Positions 28,173 through 38,934 are shown, counted from the first letter of the stretch. The stretch: DNA of 64,000 nt from Thermodesulfobacteriota bacterium (GCA_035559815.1 DATMAT010000047.1:1-64000), one strand, 5' to 3'. A program made the numbers and translations. The notes: generated by a model not told the origin, from the sequence alone.

Positions 28173-28237
28173 TGCACGATACGGGATGGAGGATAGAATT
28201 AAAAGAATCGGGAATCGCGCATCTTGCATCGTGTATC
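28162..28237. repeat. Inverted repeat of the GATGCACGATAC family
   Basis: CATGATGCACGATAC near 28169-28182 faces CTTGCATCGTGTATC near 28223-28237. The left arm overlaps the last codons of the broken glycosyltransferase. A related pair is at about 48759-48826. Confidence 0.5.
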
Positions 28238-28239
28238 TC

Positions 28240-29181
28240 TCATAAACACTTGCTTTTGTGTTTAGTTATCTCTTCTTTTAACTTAGGAAGAACTGCTTTG
28301 GCCGATTCTTCTCCAATTTTTATTATCCAATCTCCGCGATGAAAATCGAACATCCCCACATCCGCCACCTCCGGCCTGATGATAAAATCTGGAGGATGTT
28401 CTTTGAGACGATACTTAGTCATTCCTCTCTGTGCTACTAGAGAAGTTATCTGGATAATATCGAGAATGCCCGGTTCATGCGATTTATCTTTGCCCTTAAG
28501 ATTAAATTGCTTTCCCAAATATGTTTTCTCCCAAATTTTACTGATGTAGTCAGGTACTGAAATCGGTCCCTGGATTTCGATTTCGTCCTTTTTACCGCTC
28601 CTGACTTTGTTATTCTTTTTGTGCCGATGGGAATGAGCCAGAAGGTCTACCGCAATTACAAATTCAGCACCAAGTGAGCGTGCCGCCCGCACCGGCACCG
28701 GCTCAAGCACTCCTCCATCTACCAGCAACTTGTCTTCGATAACGACCGGAGTAAAAACACCAGGTATAGCCATGCTCGCCTTTAGTGCCTGGGTCAGATT
28801 ACCGCTGGTAAATGTGACTATTTCGCCGTCATTCAAATCCACACAAACTGCGGCAAAGGGCTTTTCCAGGTCTTCGATATTTTCCGCCTTTATAAGCTCG
28901 CTCAAAAGGTCAAGCACCTTTTTGCCGCTAAAAAGTCCCTGCTTCGGCCAGGTGGGTGTAAGAAGCATGGGGATATCGGTAAGTTTAATTTTCTTGCAAG
29001 ATTTCTCGAAATCCTCAAGGCTAGCTGCAGCGTACGTAGCACCCACCAGCGCTCCGATGCTGGTCCCGGAGACAACTTCACATTCGATTCCGGCCTGGGC
29101 TAAGACCTTCAGCACGCCAAGGTGTGCGAACCCTTTTGCCCCGCCGCCGCCAAGCGCAACGCCTATCTTCATCTTAAGCAT
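28240..29181 (-). CDS. Patatin-like phospholipase (RssA/YlbK group)
   Basis: In this 313-residue protein the N terminus has the oxyanion loop GVALGGGGAKGFAHLGVLKVL, then the nucleophile elbow GTSIGALVGA. The dyad Asp is in LLVDGGVLEPVPV (DGG). These are the Ser-Asp hallmarks of bacterial patatins, which cleave acyl chains from lipids. There is no signal peptide, so it is probably cytosolic or peripheral. The start could be the ATG at 29172 (MKIGVALGGGG), three codons inside. The substrate and role are unknown. Confidence 0.92.
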   Translation of the reverse strand: MLKMKIGVALGGGGAKGFAHLGVLKVLAQAGIECEVVSGTSIGALVGATYAAASLEDFEKSCKKIKLTDIPMLLTPTWPKQGLFSGKKVLDLLSELIKAENIEDLEKPFAAVCVDLNDGEIVTFTSGNLTQALKASMAIPGVFTPVVIEDKLLVDGGVLEPVPVRAARSLGAEFVIAVDLLAHSHRHKKNNKVRSGKKDEIEIQGPISVPDYISKIWEKTYLGKQFNLKGKDKSHEPGILDIIQITSLVAQRGMTKYRLKEHPPDFIIRPEVADVGMFDFHRGDWIIKIGEESAKAVLPKLKEEITKHKSKCL

Positions 29182-29304
29182 TTAGCCACGGATAGACTCG
29201 AATTTACACGAATAAATAAATGATAAAATTGATGTATGCTGTATCCAGGATTTTCATTTGACTCTTGCATCGCCCATTTACGGCCGAAGAGTTTTGATAA
29301 TCTT

Positions 29305-30474
29305 CTACTCGAGAGAATCTAAAAAATCAATAATAAGGCTGGTGAGTTTTTCATACTCTAGGAGGAAGGAATCATGGCCGTAGGGAGAATTGATTTCATG
29401 ATAGCTAACTCCTATTCCGTTTGTCTTGAGCGCCTCTACGATTTCTCTCGACTGATAAGAGGGATAAAGCCAGTCGGAAGAAAAGGAAGCCACGAAAACC
29501 TTTTGACATTTTATCCTCTTGAAAGAATCATGGAGGCTATCATAACCCTCTCCGGCATCATAGAGGTCGATAGAACGGAGGAGATAGATATAGCTGTTTG
29601 CATCGAATCTCTGGACGAACTTTGAGCCCTGATGCTCGAGGTAACTTTCAATCTCAAACCTACTGTCTAGGCTACGTTTCATTTTAAGTGGGTCTGTGTG
29701 TTTTCGTCCGAATTTTTGCCAGAGCCACTCGTCGCTTAGGTAAGTTATGTGGCCTATCATCCGGGCTATTGCCAGCCCCTTATTTGGCGGCTCTTTGCCG
29801 TAATAATTGCCACCATTCCAGTTCGGGTCGTCCATTATAGCCTGGATCCCTACTTTATGGATAGCTATAGACTGTGGAGTGGATTTCGGGGCGGAGGCAA
29901 TTAGAATAATCGAATCCACCATATCCGGATAAAGGAGGGCCCACTCGATCGCCTGCATCCCGCCCATAGAACCTCCGGCGATACCCCGAATACGGTTCAC
30001 ACCCAAATGGTTCATCAATTCCCTCTGCACACGCACCATATCCCTTATTCCAATAAGAGGAAATGTAAATGCGTATGGTCTCTCCGTTTCCGGATTGATC
30101 GATGCAGGCCCGGTTGTTCCATAACAACTGCCCAGTATGTTGGAACATACTACAAAATATTTTTCCGTATCAAACGCCTTTCCCGGGCCAATCATGACGT
30201 CCCACCAGCCCGGATATCTGTCGTCTGTATTATGCTTCCCGGCAGCGTGCGCACTGGCAGTCAGCGCATGTTCTATGAGTATTACGTTGTCTCTGGCTTC
30301 GTTCAGGTCCCCATATGTTTCATAGGCAACAGTTATTGGCCCTAACTTTTCTCCGTTATCCAGGGTTAATTTATTCGGCGGAAACGCGAAGCTGTGATAT
30401 TTGGTCTCGACAACCCCTACCGACCCTTTGTCTACGATAACTACGGGTGATTCTCCGAATTCATGGGCAGACAT
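29305..30474 (-). CDS. metX: Homoserine O-acetyltransferase (MetX)
   Basis: This 389-residue alpha/beta-hydrolase-fold protein starts its conserved part with NVILIEHALTASAHAAG and has the nucleophile elbow GIAGGSMGGMQAIEWALLYP. Late Asp (SDWLYP) and His (YGHDSFLLEYEKL) complete the triad. MetX activates homoserine with acetyl-CoA for direct sulfhydrylation; some members use succinyl-CoA, which the sequence alone cannot decide. metY lies 173 bp upstream on the same strand, so the two form a methionine-synthesis pair. The gap between them holds an inverted repeat. Confidence 0.94.
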   Translation of the reverse strand: MSAHEFGESPVVIVDKGSVGVVETKYHSFAFPPNKLTLDNGEKLGPITVAYETYGDLNEARDNVILIEHALTASAHAAGKHNTDDRYPGWWDVMIGPGKAFDTEKYFVVCSNILGSCYGTTGPASINPETERPYAFTFPLIGIRDMVRVQRELMNHLGVNRIRGIAGGSMGGMQAIEWALLYPDMVDSIILIASAPKSTPQSIAIHKVGIQAIMDDPNWNGGNYYGKEPPNKGLAIARMIGHITYLSDEWLWQKFGRKHTDPLKMKRSLDSRFEIESYLEHQGSKFVQRFDANSYIYLLRSIDLYDAGEGYDSLHDSFKRIKCQKVFVASFSSDWLYPSYQSREIVEALKTNGIGVSYHEINSPYGHDSFLLEYEKLTSLIIDFLDSLE

Positions 30475-30554
30475 GTTGTTACCTTTATATAAATAATTAA
30501 ACCACGAAGAGCCTAAGGCACGAAGTGAAAATAGTGTATAGAAGCCGGTAGCCA

Positions 30555-30610
30555 GAATTCAGAATAAAATATTTTTGTCTACTGTATTCTGACTCCTGAC
30601 TTCTGAATTC
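30555..30610. repeat. Inverted repeat between metX and metY
   Basis: GAATTCAGAATA (30555-30566) faces a longer arm at 30585-30610 that ends TTCTGAATTC and contains two CTGACT-like units. It is likely an inserted repeat element that separates metY from metX. No SAM riboswitch is recognisable here. Confidence 0.5.
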
Positions 30611-30647
30611 CGTTTTAAACTCATATTCCTTCTTGGTGTCTTAGTGG

Positions 30648-31949
<1,302 letters not shown>

Positions 31950-31968
31950 TTATCGACCTCCCCACTCG

Positions 31969-32036
31969 ATTTCGGATTGCTGAATGCGGATTGCGGAGCA
32001 GTCAAATCCGAAATCTGAGATCCGAAATCCGCAATC
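31969..32036. repeat. Inverted repeat upstream of metY
   Basis: GATTTCGGATTGC units at 31969-31995 face TCCGAAATC and CCGCAATC units at 32006-32036. It fills nearly the whole space between metY and the CoA-binding gene. A CCGAAATCCGAAATCCGC stretch also occurs inside hsdM near 23671-23688. Confidence 0.55.
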
Positions 32037-32038
32037 GG

Positions 32039-32512
32039 TTAATACGGTAGCCATTTTGGTCTCTTGGAAGAGATAACCCCGGTATGCACTCCAATAAAAT
32101 TAAGCCCCCCAAAGAGACGAGCGTGCTCGATCTTCATGCAGCGATTCATTACCACTTCAAGTCCAGCCTCGCGCGCCCGTCTGGCCGCCTCATCGTTGAT
32201 TATTCCAAGCTGCATCCACACAACCTTGGCTCCGATCTTAATCGCATCTTCCACTATCGGCGGGACATCCTCGGGTTTCCTAAAAATATCCACCACATCG
32301 ACTTTTTCCGGGATATCCAGTAGAGTAGGGTAGCATTTTTCCCCCAGAATTTCCTTATGGGCCGGAGTCACCGGAATCACCCTATAGCCGTGGTCCTGGA
32401 GGTATTTTGCCGCGAAGTAGCTCGGACGATACCAGTTTGCCGAGAGCCCAACCATGGCGATAGTGTGATTCTCTTTCAAGATCCGCCTCAGGGTTTCGAT
32501 GTCATCACTCAT
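32039..32512 (-). CDS. CoA-binding domain protein (YccU-like)
   Basis: In this 157-residue protein the Rossmann-type CoA-binding fold is shown by IAMVGLSANWYRPSYFAAKYLQDHGYRVIPVTP, by the Asp-Val-Val repeat of strands, and by KVVWMQLGIINDEAARRAREAGLEVVMNRCMKIEHARL, typical of the family. Members bind coenzyme A; no reaction is known. It is upstream of metY on the same strand. Confidence 0.9.
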   Translation of the reverse strand: MSDDIETLRRILKENHTIAMVGLSANWYRPSYFAAKYLQDHGYRVIPVTPAHKEILGEKCYPTLLDIPEKVDVVDIFRKPEDVPPIVEDAIKIGAKVVWMQLGIINDEAARRAREAGLEVVMNRCMKIEHARLFGGLNFIGVHTGVISSKRPKWLPY

Positions 32513-32747
32513 GATATCTCCTATAGATAGCCTCTGAAAACTTTAATAACTTGAAGGAATTATCATATAATCTACCTTAGATTGGTTAAACACTACAAAT
32601 TATTCGGATGGGCGATTAGCTATGCCACATGGTGTATTGTTATAAATCCACACTGTTTCAAAACCGACAAATAACTTCACCGTAGCACCTAAAAACCACC
32701 TTGAAATCACATCTCTAATATTCTACAATTCTATCGGTTTCGGCTAA

Positions 32748-33650
32748 ATGCAAACTAAGATTCATACCGCTAAGAGTTTATTATTCGGACTCGCTTTTTT
32801 CCCCTGTATATTATCTGGTGCGTCTTTACTCTTGCCGGCAAAAGGGGAAGCACAGGAAGTGGAAATAGCAGTCGGCGAGGTCACCGATACCCGTACAACC
32901 GGTGAATTTTTCTCCGGGTGCGAAGTAAACCTCAAGATCGAGGGTGGTGCGGTTTCGGATTCCCTGGGCATCCGCGCCACACGGCTATATCTGGCGGTGG
33001 ACGATACCGGCCAAAACCTCCTCAAGGATACCAATAAAGCCTCTTCGTTTTTTGATTCCAGCTCCGAAAAGAAAGACACGCTTGAAGAAAGAATAAAATT
33101 GAAGAATCCATCCCGTAACGCCAAGGTCATCAAATCCCTGGAAGGAGAATTGGAGATTTTTCAACCGACACTCGAAAACGAGGGCATGGTCATCATCGAG
33201 GATTTCATATCCCATCCGAGTGAACCCATAGCATCAAGCACGCTGGACAAATGGAATGTTCAAGTAACCTATCTGACCAAGGAGAGCTATATACTCAAGA
33301 AAAAAGAATTCGAAGAAGGGAACAAGGAGGAGCTTAAAAAAGCAGCGGAAAGATACGGCGGAGCCTTTTCCGAGATGTTCGATGACCTTTTTGAAGAAAG
33401 CCTATCCGACGAAAAAAATACCCTCCAATTTTATGTCAAAGACCCGGAAAATCGGGTTATCGACCTGGCATTCATAGATAACATGGGTAATCCAGTGGAA
33501 GTATGGCATCGTTCAAGCATGGGAGAGCTACGCACTTACACGTTCAAAAAAACGATACCCCCACCGGATACAAAACTGGTCATATACCTGGCTACACCGG
33601 ACTCCATAAAGATAGTCCCATTTAAGTTGCAAGACATACCCCTGCCTTGA
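32748..33650 (+). CDS. Exported protein of unknown function
   Basis: This 300-residue protein has a hydrophobic N-terminal run (about residues 9-28, SLLFGLAFFPCILSGASLLL) and the signal-peptidase-like KGEAQE after it, so it is likely released to the periplasm. The remainder mixes acidic and Lys-rich helices (KKKEFEEGNKEELKKAAERYGG) with beta-rich stretches and has no motif I recognise. No cofactor or catalytic pattern is visible. It is divergent from the CoA-binding gene and convergent with the GNAT gene 25 bp downstream. A weak similarity in style to the other exported unknown at 16836 is not evidence of homology. Confidence 0.78.
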   Translation: MQTKIHTAKSLLFGLAFFPCILSGASLLLPAKGEAQEVEIAVGEVTDTRTTGEFFSGCEVNLKIEGGAVSDSLGIRATRLYLAVDDTGQNLLKDTNKASSFFDSSSEKKDTLEERIKLKNPSRNAKVIKSLEGELEIFQPTLENEGMVIIEDFISHPSEPIASSTLDKWNVQVTYLTKESYILKKKEFEEGNKEELKKAAERYGGAFSEMFDDLFEESLSDEKNTLQFYVKDPENRVIDLAFIDNMGNPVEVWHRSSMGELRTYTFKKTIPPPDTKLVIYLATPDSIKIVPFKLQDIPLP

Positions 33651-33675
33651 AATAATATTCATCAAACCGAAAAAT

Positions 33676-34371
33676 TTACTGCGAGGATGCCGGCTTATTA
33701 AAAGTTAAGGACAGAGAGCCGGAGTAATCCTCTGGCTTTGCCACCTGTGGATTTATCCATTCTATAATGGCCGCATAACCTAGGCTCTCTTTATCATGAG
33801 GTAAATAATCAGGCACCACCGCCAAAACGCTAAATCCTTCTTTAAGCTGAAAAGAAAGGGTAGGGTCTTTCAATTTTCCATCAATCACCCTTTTAACATA
33901 TTCCTCCGCGCTCATCTCCTCAGCGTATTTAAAGTAGCCGTTCACACGTCCGCCGGCACGGATCCGCAGGAGCCCCAGCCTCTGGGTCAGGTCTCTACGC
34001 GCCTGGTAAATCTTTTTTCCAATGCCTCTCCTCTGCATGGACGGATGCACCATGACTTCAGCCCCGTAGAGCGTCCGCCCCTTGGGGTCGTGGTTGGTAA
34101 ACATCCCGTTATCGGTGAATTCACGCCAGCTACCCTTTATGTCATAATCATCCCAGAGTATGATCAGGCTGGCGGCCATTCCCACTATTTTCCCGGATTT
34201 CGATTCAACCGCCACTAGTTGTCCCTGGGGAAATACCCTCAGGTGAGATTTCAAATGCCATTCCGCCCAGGGAGGAAAATCAGGATAGACCTTTAGCGAC
34301 AGTTCCAAGATTTCCTGGAAGTCTTCAGGCCTGGTATTCCTGACTATGATTCCTGTACTATCCCCGGTCAT
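33676..34371 (-). CDS. GNAT-family N-acetyltransferase
   Basis: In this 231-residue protein the acetyl-CoA-binding core VMVHPSMQRRGIGKKIYQARRDL (Q/R-x-x-G-x-G/A) is in the middle, preceded by GMAASLII and followed by VNGYFKY. It overlaps the upstream nitrilase-like gene by 4 bp. In many bacteria a GNAT domain and a carbon-nitrogen hydrolase are fused in one chain; here they are two adjacent genes. They probably act on the same substrate, which is unknown. Confidence 0.88.
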   Translation of the reverse strand: MTGDSTGIIVRNTRPEDFQEILELSLKVYPDFPPWAEWHLKSHLRVFPQGQLVAVESKSGKIVGMAASLIILWDDYDIKGSWREFTDNGMFTNHDPKGRTLYGAEVMVHPSMQRRGIGKKIYQARRDLTQRLGLLRIRAGGRVNGYFKYAEEMSAEEYVKRVIDGKLKDPTLSFQLKEGFSVLAVVPDYLPHDKESLGYAAIIEWINPQVAKPEDYSGSLSLTFNKPASSQ

Positions 34372-35255
34372 AGGAAAATAACCTCCGGTTTCGAGATGAT
34401 CTCGGTAGTACGACGACTGTCGAGGAGAGGAAGAACGGTGCCGGAAGACCGGCTTTCCTGTATAGTCTTCAGGTTAAGCTCTCCGATTACCATCATCTCC
34501 AAGTTGGGGTTTCCCTCGGCTAGAATGCCGTCTCGGGAGAAGGGAAAATCACTCGGGGTCAAAATGGATGCCTGGCCGTAATTCATATGGACAGCGGGAA
34601 CCATAGGCAGCGAGCCTACCGTGCAGGACTGTATCACGTACATCTGATTCTCGATGGCACGGGCATGCGAGCAATAACGCACCCTTAAAAACCCCTGGCG
34701 GTCATCGGTGCAACACGGCACGACCAGTATGTTTGCCCCCTCATGGGCCATAGCCCGGACGATCTCCGGAAACTCGACGTCGTAGCAGATAGCAATGGCC
34801 AGCCTGCCGAACTCGGTATCAAAAACCTTAAGGTTTGACCGGGGAGACACCTTCCATTCCTCGGACTCGAACCGGGTCAGGTGCAATTTGCCCTGGACAC
34901 CGAATCCTCCCGAAGGGCTGAAGAAAAAGGAATCGTTGTAAACAAATTCTATTCCATCATCCATCACCGGGATCGTTCCGGCCACGATGTAGATGTTGTT
35001 CTTACGCGCTAACGCACTCATAAGGTCGATAAAACGTGGAACCTGGCTGGCCAAGTCGCGAATCTGTTCATTCATCGGCCTCTTCACATTCCCCAGTGTC
35101 AGCAACTGTACGGTGAAGTACTCCGGGAAGACCATCAGATGGCAGTCATAATCCCCGGCGGTTTCGACCAGTGCCTCTACCTGGTCACGGAACTGGTCGA
35201 AGGTTTGTACCGGGCGGATGTAATACTGAAGCGAGGCGACTCGAATCCGTTCCAT
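34368..35255 (-). CDS. Carbon-nitrogen hydrolase (nitrilase superfamily)
   Basis: This 295-residue protein has the E-K-C triad of the superfamily: Glu in LMVFPEYFTV, Lys in FGVQGKLHLTRFE and Cys in RLAIAICYDVEFPE. Members hydrolyse amides or nitriles. The close partner GNAT gene (ATGA overlap) points to the group sometimes found as a GNAT-nitrilase fusion, whose substrate is unknown. The start is supported by GGAGGG just upstream (about 35260-35265, minus strand). Confidence 0.9.
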   Translation of the reverse strand: MERIRVASLQYYIRPVQTFDQFRDQVEALVETAGDYDCHLMVFPEYFTVQLLTLGNVKRPMNEQIRDLASQVPRFIDLMSALARKNNIYIVAGTIPVMDDGIEFVYNDSFFFSPSGGFGVQGKLHLTRFESEEWKVSPRSNLKVFDTEFGRLAIAICYDVEFPEIVRAMAHEGANILVVPCCTDDRQGFLRVRYCSHARAIENQMYVIQSCTVGSLPMVPAVHMNYGQASILTPSDFPFSRDGILAEGNPNLEMMVIGELNLKTIQESRSSGTVLPLLDSRRTTEIISKPEVIFL

Positions 35256-35393
35256 ATTCCCTCCTTTTTACCAGTTTGTGTATTTTCATTTGTGCCTTAC
35301 GGCCTGAACGAAGTTAAAGAATATTAATCCAATCGAGACATAGGCGACTAATATCAAATTCTATCACCGTAAACCCCTGAAACCAAAATATAG

Positions 35394-35424
35394 TTGACAT
35401 GAATGATAAGATTTCACATCATTC
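35394..35424 (+). promoter_or_regulatory. Promoter with inverted-repeat operator upstream of the P450 gene
   Basis: TTGACA at 35394-35399 is followed after 17 nt by CATCAT at 35417-35422 (4 of 6). A perfect 7-bp inverted repeat, GAATGAT (35401-35407) and ATCATTC (35418-35424), spans the spacer and -10 region. This is a plausible operator for a repressor; none is encoded next to the gene. Confidence 0.5.
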
Positions 35425-35458
35425 TCTTCTGTATGCATAAGTGCACAAGAGGAATATC

Positions 35459-36796
35459 ATGACTAACCCCTTGCCCCCCGGCCCTAAAGGCAAGCCGCTG
35501 GTCGGCTCACTCCTTAGTTTTTACGGTGATATGCTCGGTTTCCTGAACAGGATGGCCGAGGAATATGGAGATATTTCTCATTTCCGGATCGGCCCCCGGA
35601 ACGCATTTTTATTTAATCATCCGGACCTAATCAAGGATGTCCTGGTGACCCATCACCGCAATTTTCTGAAAAGCCGGGCGCTGGAGAGAGCTAAGCTAGT
35701 ACTCGGAAATGGGCTTCTAACCAGTGAAGGAGAGTTTCATCTTCGCCAGCGCCGTATTATTCAACCCGCATTCCATCACCATAGGGTTTCTTCTTATGGC
35801 AAAGTCATGGTTGAATATGCCTCGCGCATGGAAAGACGTTGGCAAGAAGGAATGACTGTTGACGTTGATAACGAGATGATGCGGCTCACGCTGGCGATAG
35901 TGGCGAAGACGCTTTTTGACGCCGATGTAGAATCGGAAGCCGAGGATATCGGTAAGACCATAACTGTTATTATCGAAATGTTCCCCCGTACCTTGCTTCC
36001 GTTTTCTGAAATTCTGGACAGGCTACCCCTTCCCAGCACGCGCCGTTTTGAAAGAGCGCGGGAAAGGCTTGATTCCATTATCTACAGGATGATCGAAGAA
36101 AGGAGGGTAAAAGGAGAAGACCGGGGCGATCTTCTTTCCATGTTGCTCATGACCCAGGGCGAGGAAAGCAATGGAAAGGGGATGACAGATTTGCAGGTTA
36201 GAGACGAAGCTATGACCCTTTTTCTGGCGGGACACGAAACTACCGCAAATGCCCTTACCTGGACATGGTATTTGCTCTCCCAACATCCGGAGGTAGAAAA
36301 CCGCCTTCACCATGAGTTAGATAAAGTTTTGGGAGGTCGTTTACCGGTAGTGGAAGATATGAATCGACTTTCTTACACCCGAATGGTGTTTGCCGAAGCC
36401 ATGCGCCTTTTTCCGCCGGTATGGGCGGTAGCCCGTCGAGCGATTGATGATTATGAAGTAGATGGATATAAGGTGCCCAAAGACAGTTTTATCTTCATGA
36501 GCCAATACGTCATGCACCGGGACTGGCGCTTCTACCCGGACCCGCTTCGATTCGACCCGAGACGTTTTACTCCGGAACTCCAGGCTTCACGCCCGCAATT
36601 CGCCTACTTTCCCTTTGGAGGAGGGCCTAGACGGTGTATTGGCGAGCCTTTTGCTTGGATGGAAGGGATGCTCGTACTGGCCACGGTAGCTCGCAAATGG
36701 AGAATGCGTCTTGTGCCCGGGCACCCCGTAGAGCTAAAACCCCTCATCACCCTAAGGCCTAGATACGGTATGCGGATGATATTGGAGAGAAGATGA
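35459..36796 (+). CDS. Cytochrome P450
   Basis: From the ATG at 35459 this is a 445-residue protein with the P450 landmarks. The oxygen-binding I-helix is AGHETT (257-262), the E-x-x-R pair is Glu313/Arg316 (EAMR), and the heme loop FGGGPRRCIGEPFA has the thiolate Cys393. There is no membrane anchor, so it is a soluble bacterial P450 that takes electrons from a ferredoxin partner encoded elsewhere. Similarity is toward the CYP4/CYP102-like clade with hydrophobic substrates; the substrate is unknown. The upstream GTG at 35441 is rejected because AAGAGGAA then serves as the ribosome-binding site. Confidence 0.94.
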   Translation: MTNPLPPGPKGKPLVGSLLSFYGDMLGFLNRMAEEYGDISHFRIGPRNAFLFNHPDLIKDVLVTHHRNFLKSRALERAKLVLGNGLLTSEGEFHLRQRRIIQPAFHHHRVSSYGKVMVEYASRMERRWQEGMTVDVDNEMMRLTLAIVAKTLFDADVESEAEDIGKTITVIIEMFPRTLLPFSEILDRLPLPSTRRFERARERLDSIIYRMIEERRVKGEDRGDLLSMLLMTQGEESNGKGMTDLQVRDEAMTLFLAGHETTANALTWTWYLLSQHPEVENRLHHELDKVLGGRLPVVEDMNRLSYTRMVFAEAMRLFPPVWAVARRAIDDYEVDGYKVPKDSFIFMSQYVMHRDWRFYPDPLRFDPRRFTPELQASRPQFAYFPFGGGPRRCIGEPFAWMEGMLVLATVARKWRMRLVPGHPVELKPLITLRPRYGMRMILERR

Positions 36797-36898
36797 GAAG
36801 ACAACCCAGTCGCATCTAGAGTTATTGTCCTTAGATAGTGTTGTGGAAGGGGCAAAAAGAACTTTAATTAGGTTTGGCCATGGGCTTAGTATACTAGA

Positions 36899-36930
36899 GG
36901 TGTAGGAACGCTTGCTCGCGTTCCTACACC
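36899..36930. repeat. REP-like GTAG palindrome, copy 3
   Basis: GGTGTAGGAACGC, loop TTGCTC, GCGTTCCTACACC: a perfect 13-bp stem in the gap between the convergent P450 and cysH genes. It is the GTAGGAACGC variant also seen at 58581 and 58887. Confidence 0.8.
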
Positions 36931-36961
36931 GACAACTTAGGAGGAGAATCATAATAACGGT

Positions 36962-37711
36962 CTATCCGGATTGTTGTAATCTGTTGTTGACTTCACCATG
37001 GTCTGCGTGCAAGCCGCATTCCTTATCCGAGTCTCTTTCCCACCACCAGCGGCCTGCTCTCAGGTCTTCGCCCGGTTTGACCGCGCGGGTGCACGGCTCG
37101 CAGCCGATGCTGGGATAACCCTTGTCGTGGAGTTTATTGTAGGGAATATCATTTGACCGGATATAATCCCAAACCCGCTCCCAGCTCCATTCGATTATCG
37201 GATTCACCTTCAAAATGCCTCCAAACTGCTCGTCAATCTCAAACTTCCTAGCCCCTGCCCGGTTCTGGGTTTGATCGGCCCTGATGCCGGTTAGCCAGCC
37301 CTCCAGGGTTGACAGCATCCTTTTTAACGGATGCACTTTTCTTATGCCGCAGCAAAGCATTCTGTTCTCTTTCCCCCGGTAGAAGAGGTTCATTCCGTGG
37401 ATTCTTACCATCTGTTCCACTTCGTCTCGGTTGGGAAACATAATCTCCACTTTGATCTTGTATTTTCTTCTAACCTCATCTATTACATCGTATGTTTCCT
37501 GGTTAAGCCGTCCGGTATCCAGGGTGAATATTCTGGCTTCCGGATTTATTTTTGCCAGCATATCGATTAACACCACGTCTTCCGCCCCGAAACTGGAAGC
37601 GAATGCGACCTTCGGGTGTAGATTAGAGAGCGTCCACGCGATCACCTCTTGCGGACTTTTGCTTTCAAATTCCTTATTTAACTTATCTACCTGTATCTGG
37701 TTGAATCTCAT
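36962..37711 (-). CDS. cysH: Adenylyl-sulfate (APS) reductase, assimilatory
   Basis: In this 249-residue protein the PAPS/APS-reductase core has FASSFGAEDVVLIDML (PP-loop-like). Two Cys pairs, CCGIRK near residue 123 and GCEPC near 208, ligate the [4Fe-4S] cluster of APS reductases. The catalytic C-terminal KECGLH follows. The cluster motif marks APS as the substrate and not PAPS, matching the presence of sat without cysC. The gene is followed by no partner and preceded by sat 43 bp upstream. The product is sulfite; sulfite reductase is not in the window. Confidence 0.95.
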   Translation of the reverse strand: MRFNQIQVDKLNKEFESKSPQEVIAWTLSNLHPKVAFASSFGAEDVVLIDMLAKINPEARIFTLDTGRLNQETYDVIDEVRRKYKIKVEIMFPNRDEVEQMVRIHGMNLFYRGKENRMLCCGIRKVHPLKRMLSTLEGWLTGIRADQTQNRAGARKFEIDEQFGGILKVNPIIEWSWERVWDYIRSNDIPYNKLHDKGYPSIGCEPCTRAVKPGEDLRAGRWWWERDSDKECGLHADHGEVNNRLQQSG

Positions 37712-37754
37712 TTTACCTCCTCCAATGGTTCTAGTTCACTCTCAAGAAATTTAA

Positions 37755-38912
37755 TCATTCACTATATGCTTCCATCAAAATCCTTCCAACCTCCGGTCTG
37801 GTAAATTCGATGGGAAGGTCCTGTTTGTTTCTAAGCAGTTCTCTAACCTTGGTTCCACTTAAATGGGCGTGAAACTCCGAAGGATGGGGGCACGTTTTAG
37901 TCGTAGCCATACCATTACATTTTCGGCAATAAAAAGAATGGTCAAAAAATAATGGGGTTATTCCTATCTCCTCGGGCTTGAATTCGTCGAATATCTTGTG
38001 TGCGTCGTATGTGCCGTAATAATTGCCGACGCCAGCATGGTCTCTTCCTACGATAAAGTGTGTACACCCATAGTTCTTCCTCACCACAGCGTGAAAAATG
38101 GCCTCTCTCGGTCCCGCATATCTCATTGCTGCCGGAAGGACCGAAAGGATTACCCTGTCTTTGGGATAATAGTTCTCTATGAGCACTTGATAACACTTCA
38201 TTCTAACATCAGCGGGAATATCATCGCTTTTGGTCTCGCCCACTATGGGATGAATTAAGAGGCCGTCAACCATCTCCAGGGCACACTTTTGTAGATATTC
38301 ATGCGCCCTGTGAATAGGGTTTCTTGTCTGAAAAGCAACCACCCTTCTCCATCCCCTCTCTCTGAAAAGCATCCTGGTTTGAGCCGGGTCAAATCTGTAC
38401 TTCGGGAATTCAACGTCCGGCGGCCTATTTATGAGGCTAATCTTTCCGCCAAGGAGCACATCTCCCTGTCTATAAATCACGTTGACACCGGGATGCGCCT
38501 CGTCCGTAGTCCTATAGACCTTCTCCGCCTCATTTTTCTTGTCATAAGAATACATTTCCTGAAGATGCAAGACGGCTAAAAGGTTTTCGGACTCATCATA
38601 AAGCGATACGTCTTCTCCTTCCCGGAGTTCTTTCGACTGCTCAGAGGTTACCGGGAGCGTAATGGGTATGCTCCAGGCAAGCCCGTTTTTCAGCCTCATA
38701 TTATCCACTACGCTTTCGTAATCATCCTTTCCCATGAACCCTTCATTCGGGCTCATCGCTCCGTTTGAGATGAGTTCCAGGTCTGAGACCACCCGTGGAG
38801 AGACAATGATCTTTTTAAAGCTCTTAGATTTTTTTATCCATTCTTCCCTTTCTTCCCCTTTTAGTATCCTATCCACCAGTTTCCCCCCATGTGGGGATAT
38901 AGTTCCTACCAT
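37755..38912 (-). CDS. sat: Sulfate adenylyltransferase (ATP sulfurylase)
   Basis: This 385-residue protein of the homomeric Sat/MET3 type activates sulfate with ATP to APS. Nucleotide-binding motifs are [19 protein letters not shown] and [23 protein letters not shown], and [15 protein letters not shown] forms a zinc-ribbon-like Cys cluster. It precedes cysH on the same strand and follows the permease gene with 22 bp between, so the three form one operon. Confidence 0.96.
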   Translation of the reverse strand: MVGTISPHGGKLVDRILKGEEREEWIKKSKSFKKIIVSPRVVSDLELISNGAMSPNEGFMGKDDYESVVDNMRLKNGLAWSIPITLPVTSEQSKELREGEDVSLYDESENLLAVLHLQEMYSYDKKNEAEKVYRTTDEAHPGVNVIYRQGDVLLGGKISLINRPPDVEFPKYRFDPAQTRMLFRERGWRRVVAFQTRNPIHRAHEYLQKCALEMVDGLLIHPIVGETKSDDIPADVRMKCYQVLIENYYPKDRVILSVLPAAMRYAGPREAIFHAVVRKNYGCTHFIVGRDHAGVGNYYGTYDAHKIFDEFKPEEIGITPLFFDHSFYCRKCNGMATTKTCPHPSEFHAHLSGTKVRELLRNKQDLPIEFTRPEVGRILMEAYSE

Positions 38913-38934
38913 GTCGACCGATTCTCCTTATTGA

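Noticed and set aside
30475-30647. SAM riboswitch between metY and metX
   Set aside because: The space is filled by an inverted repeat and shows no S-box pattern; the space before metY is also a repeat.
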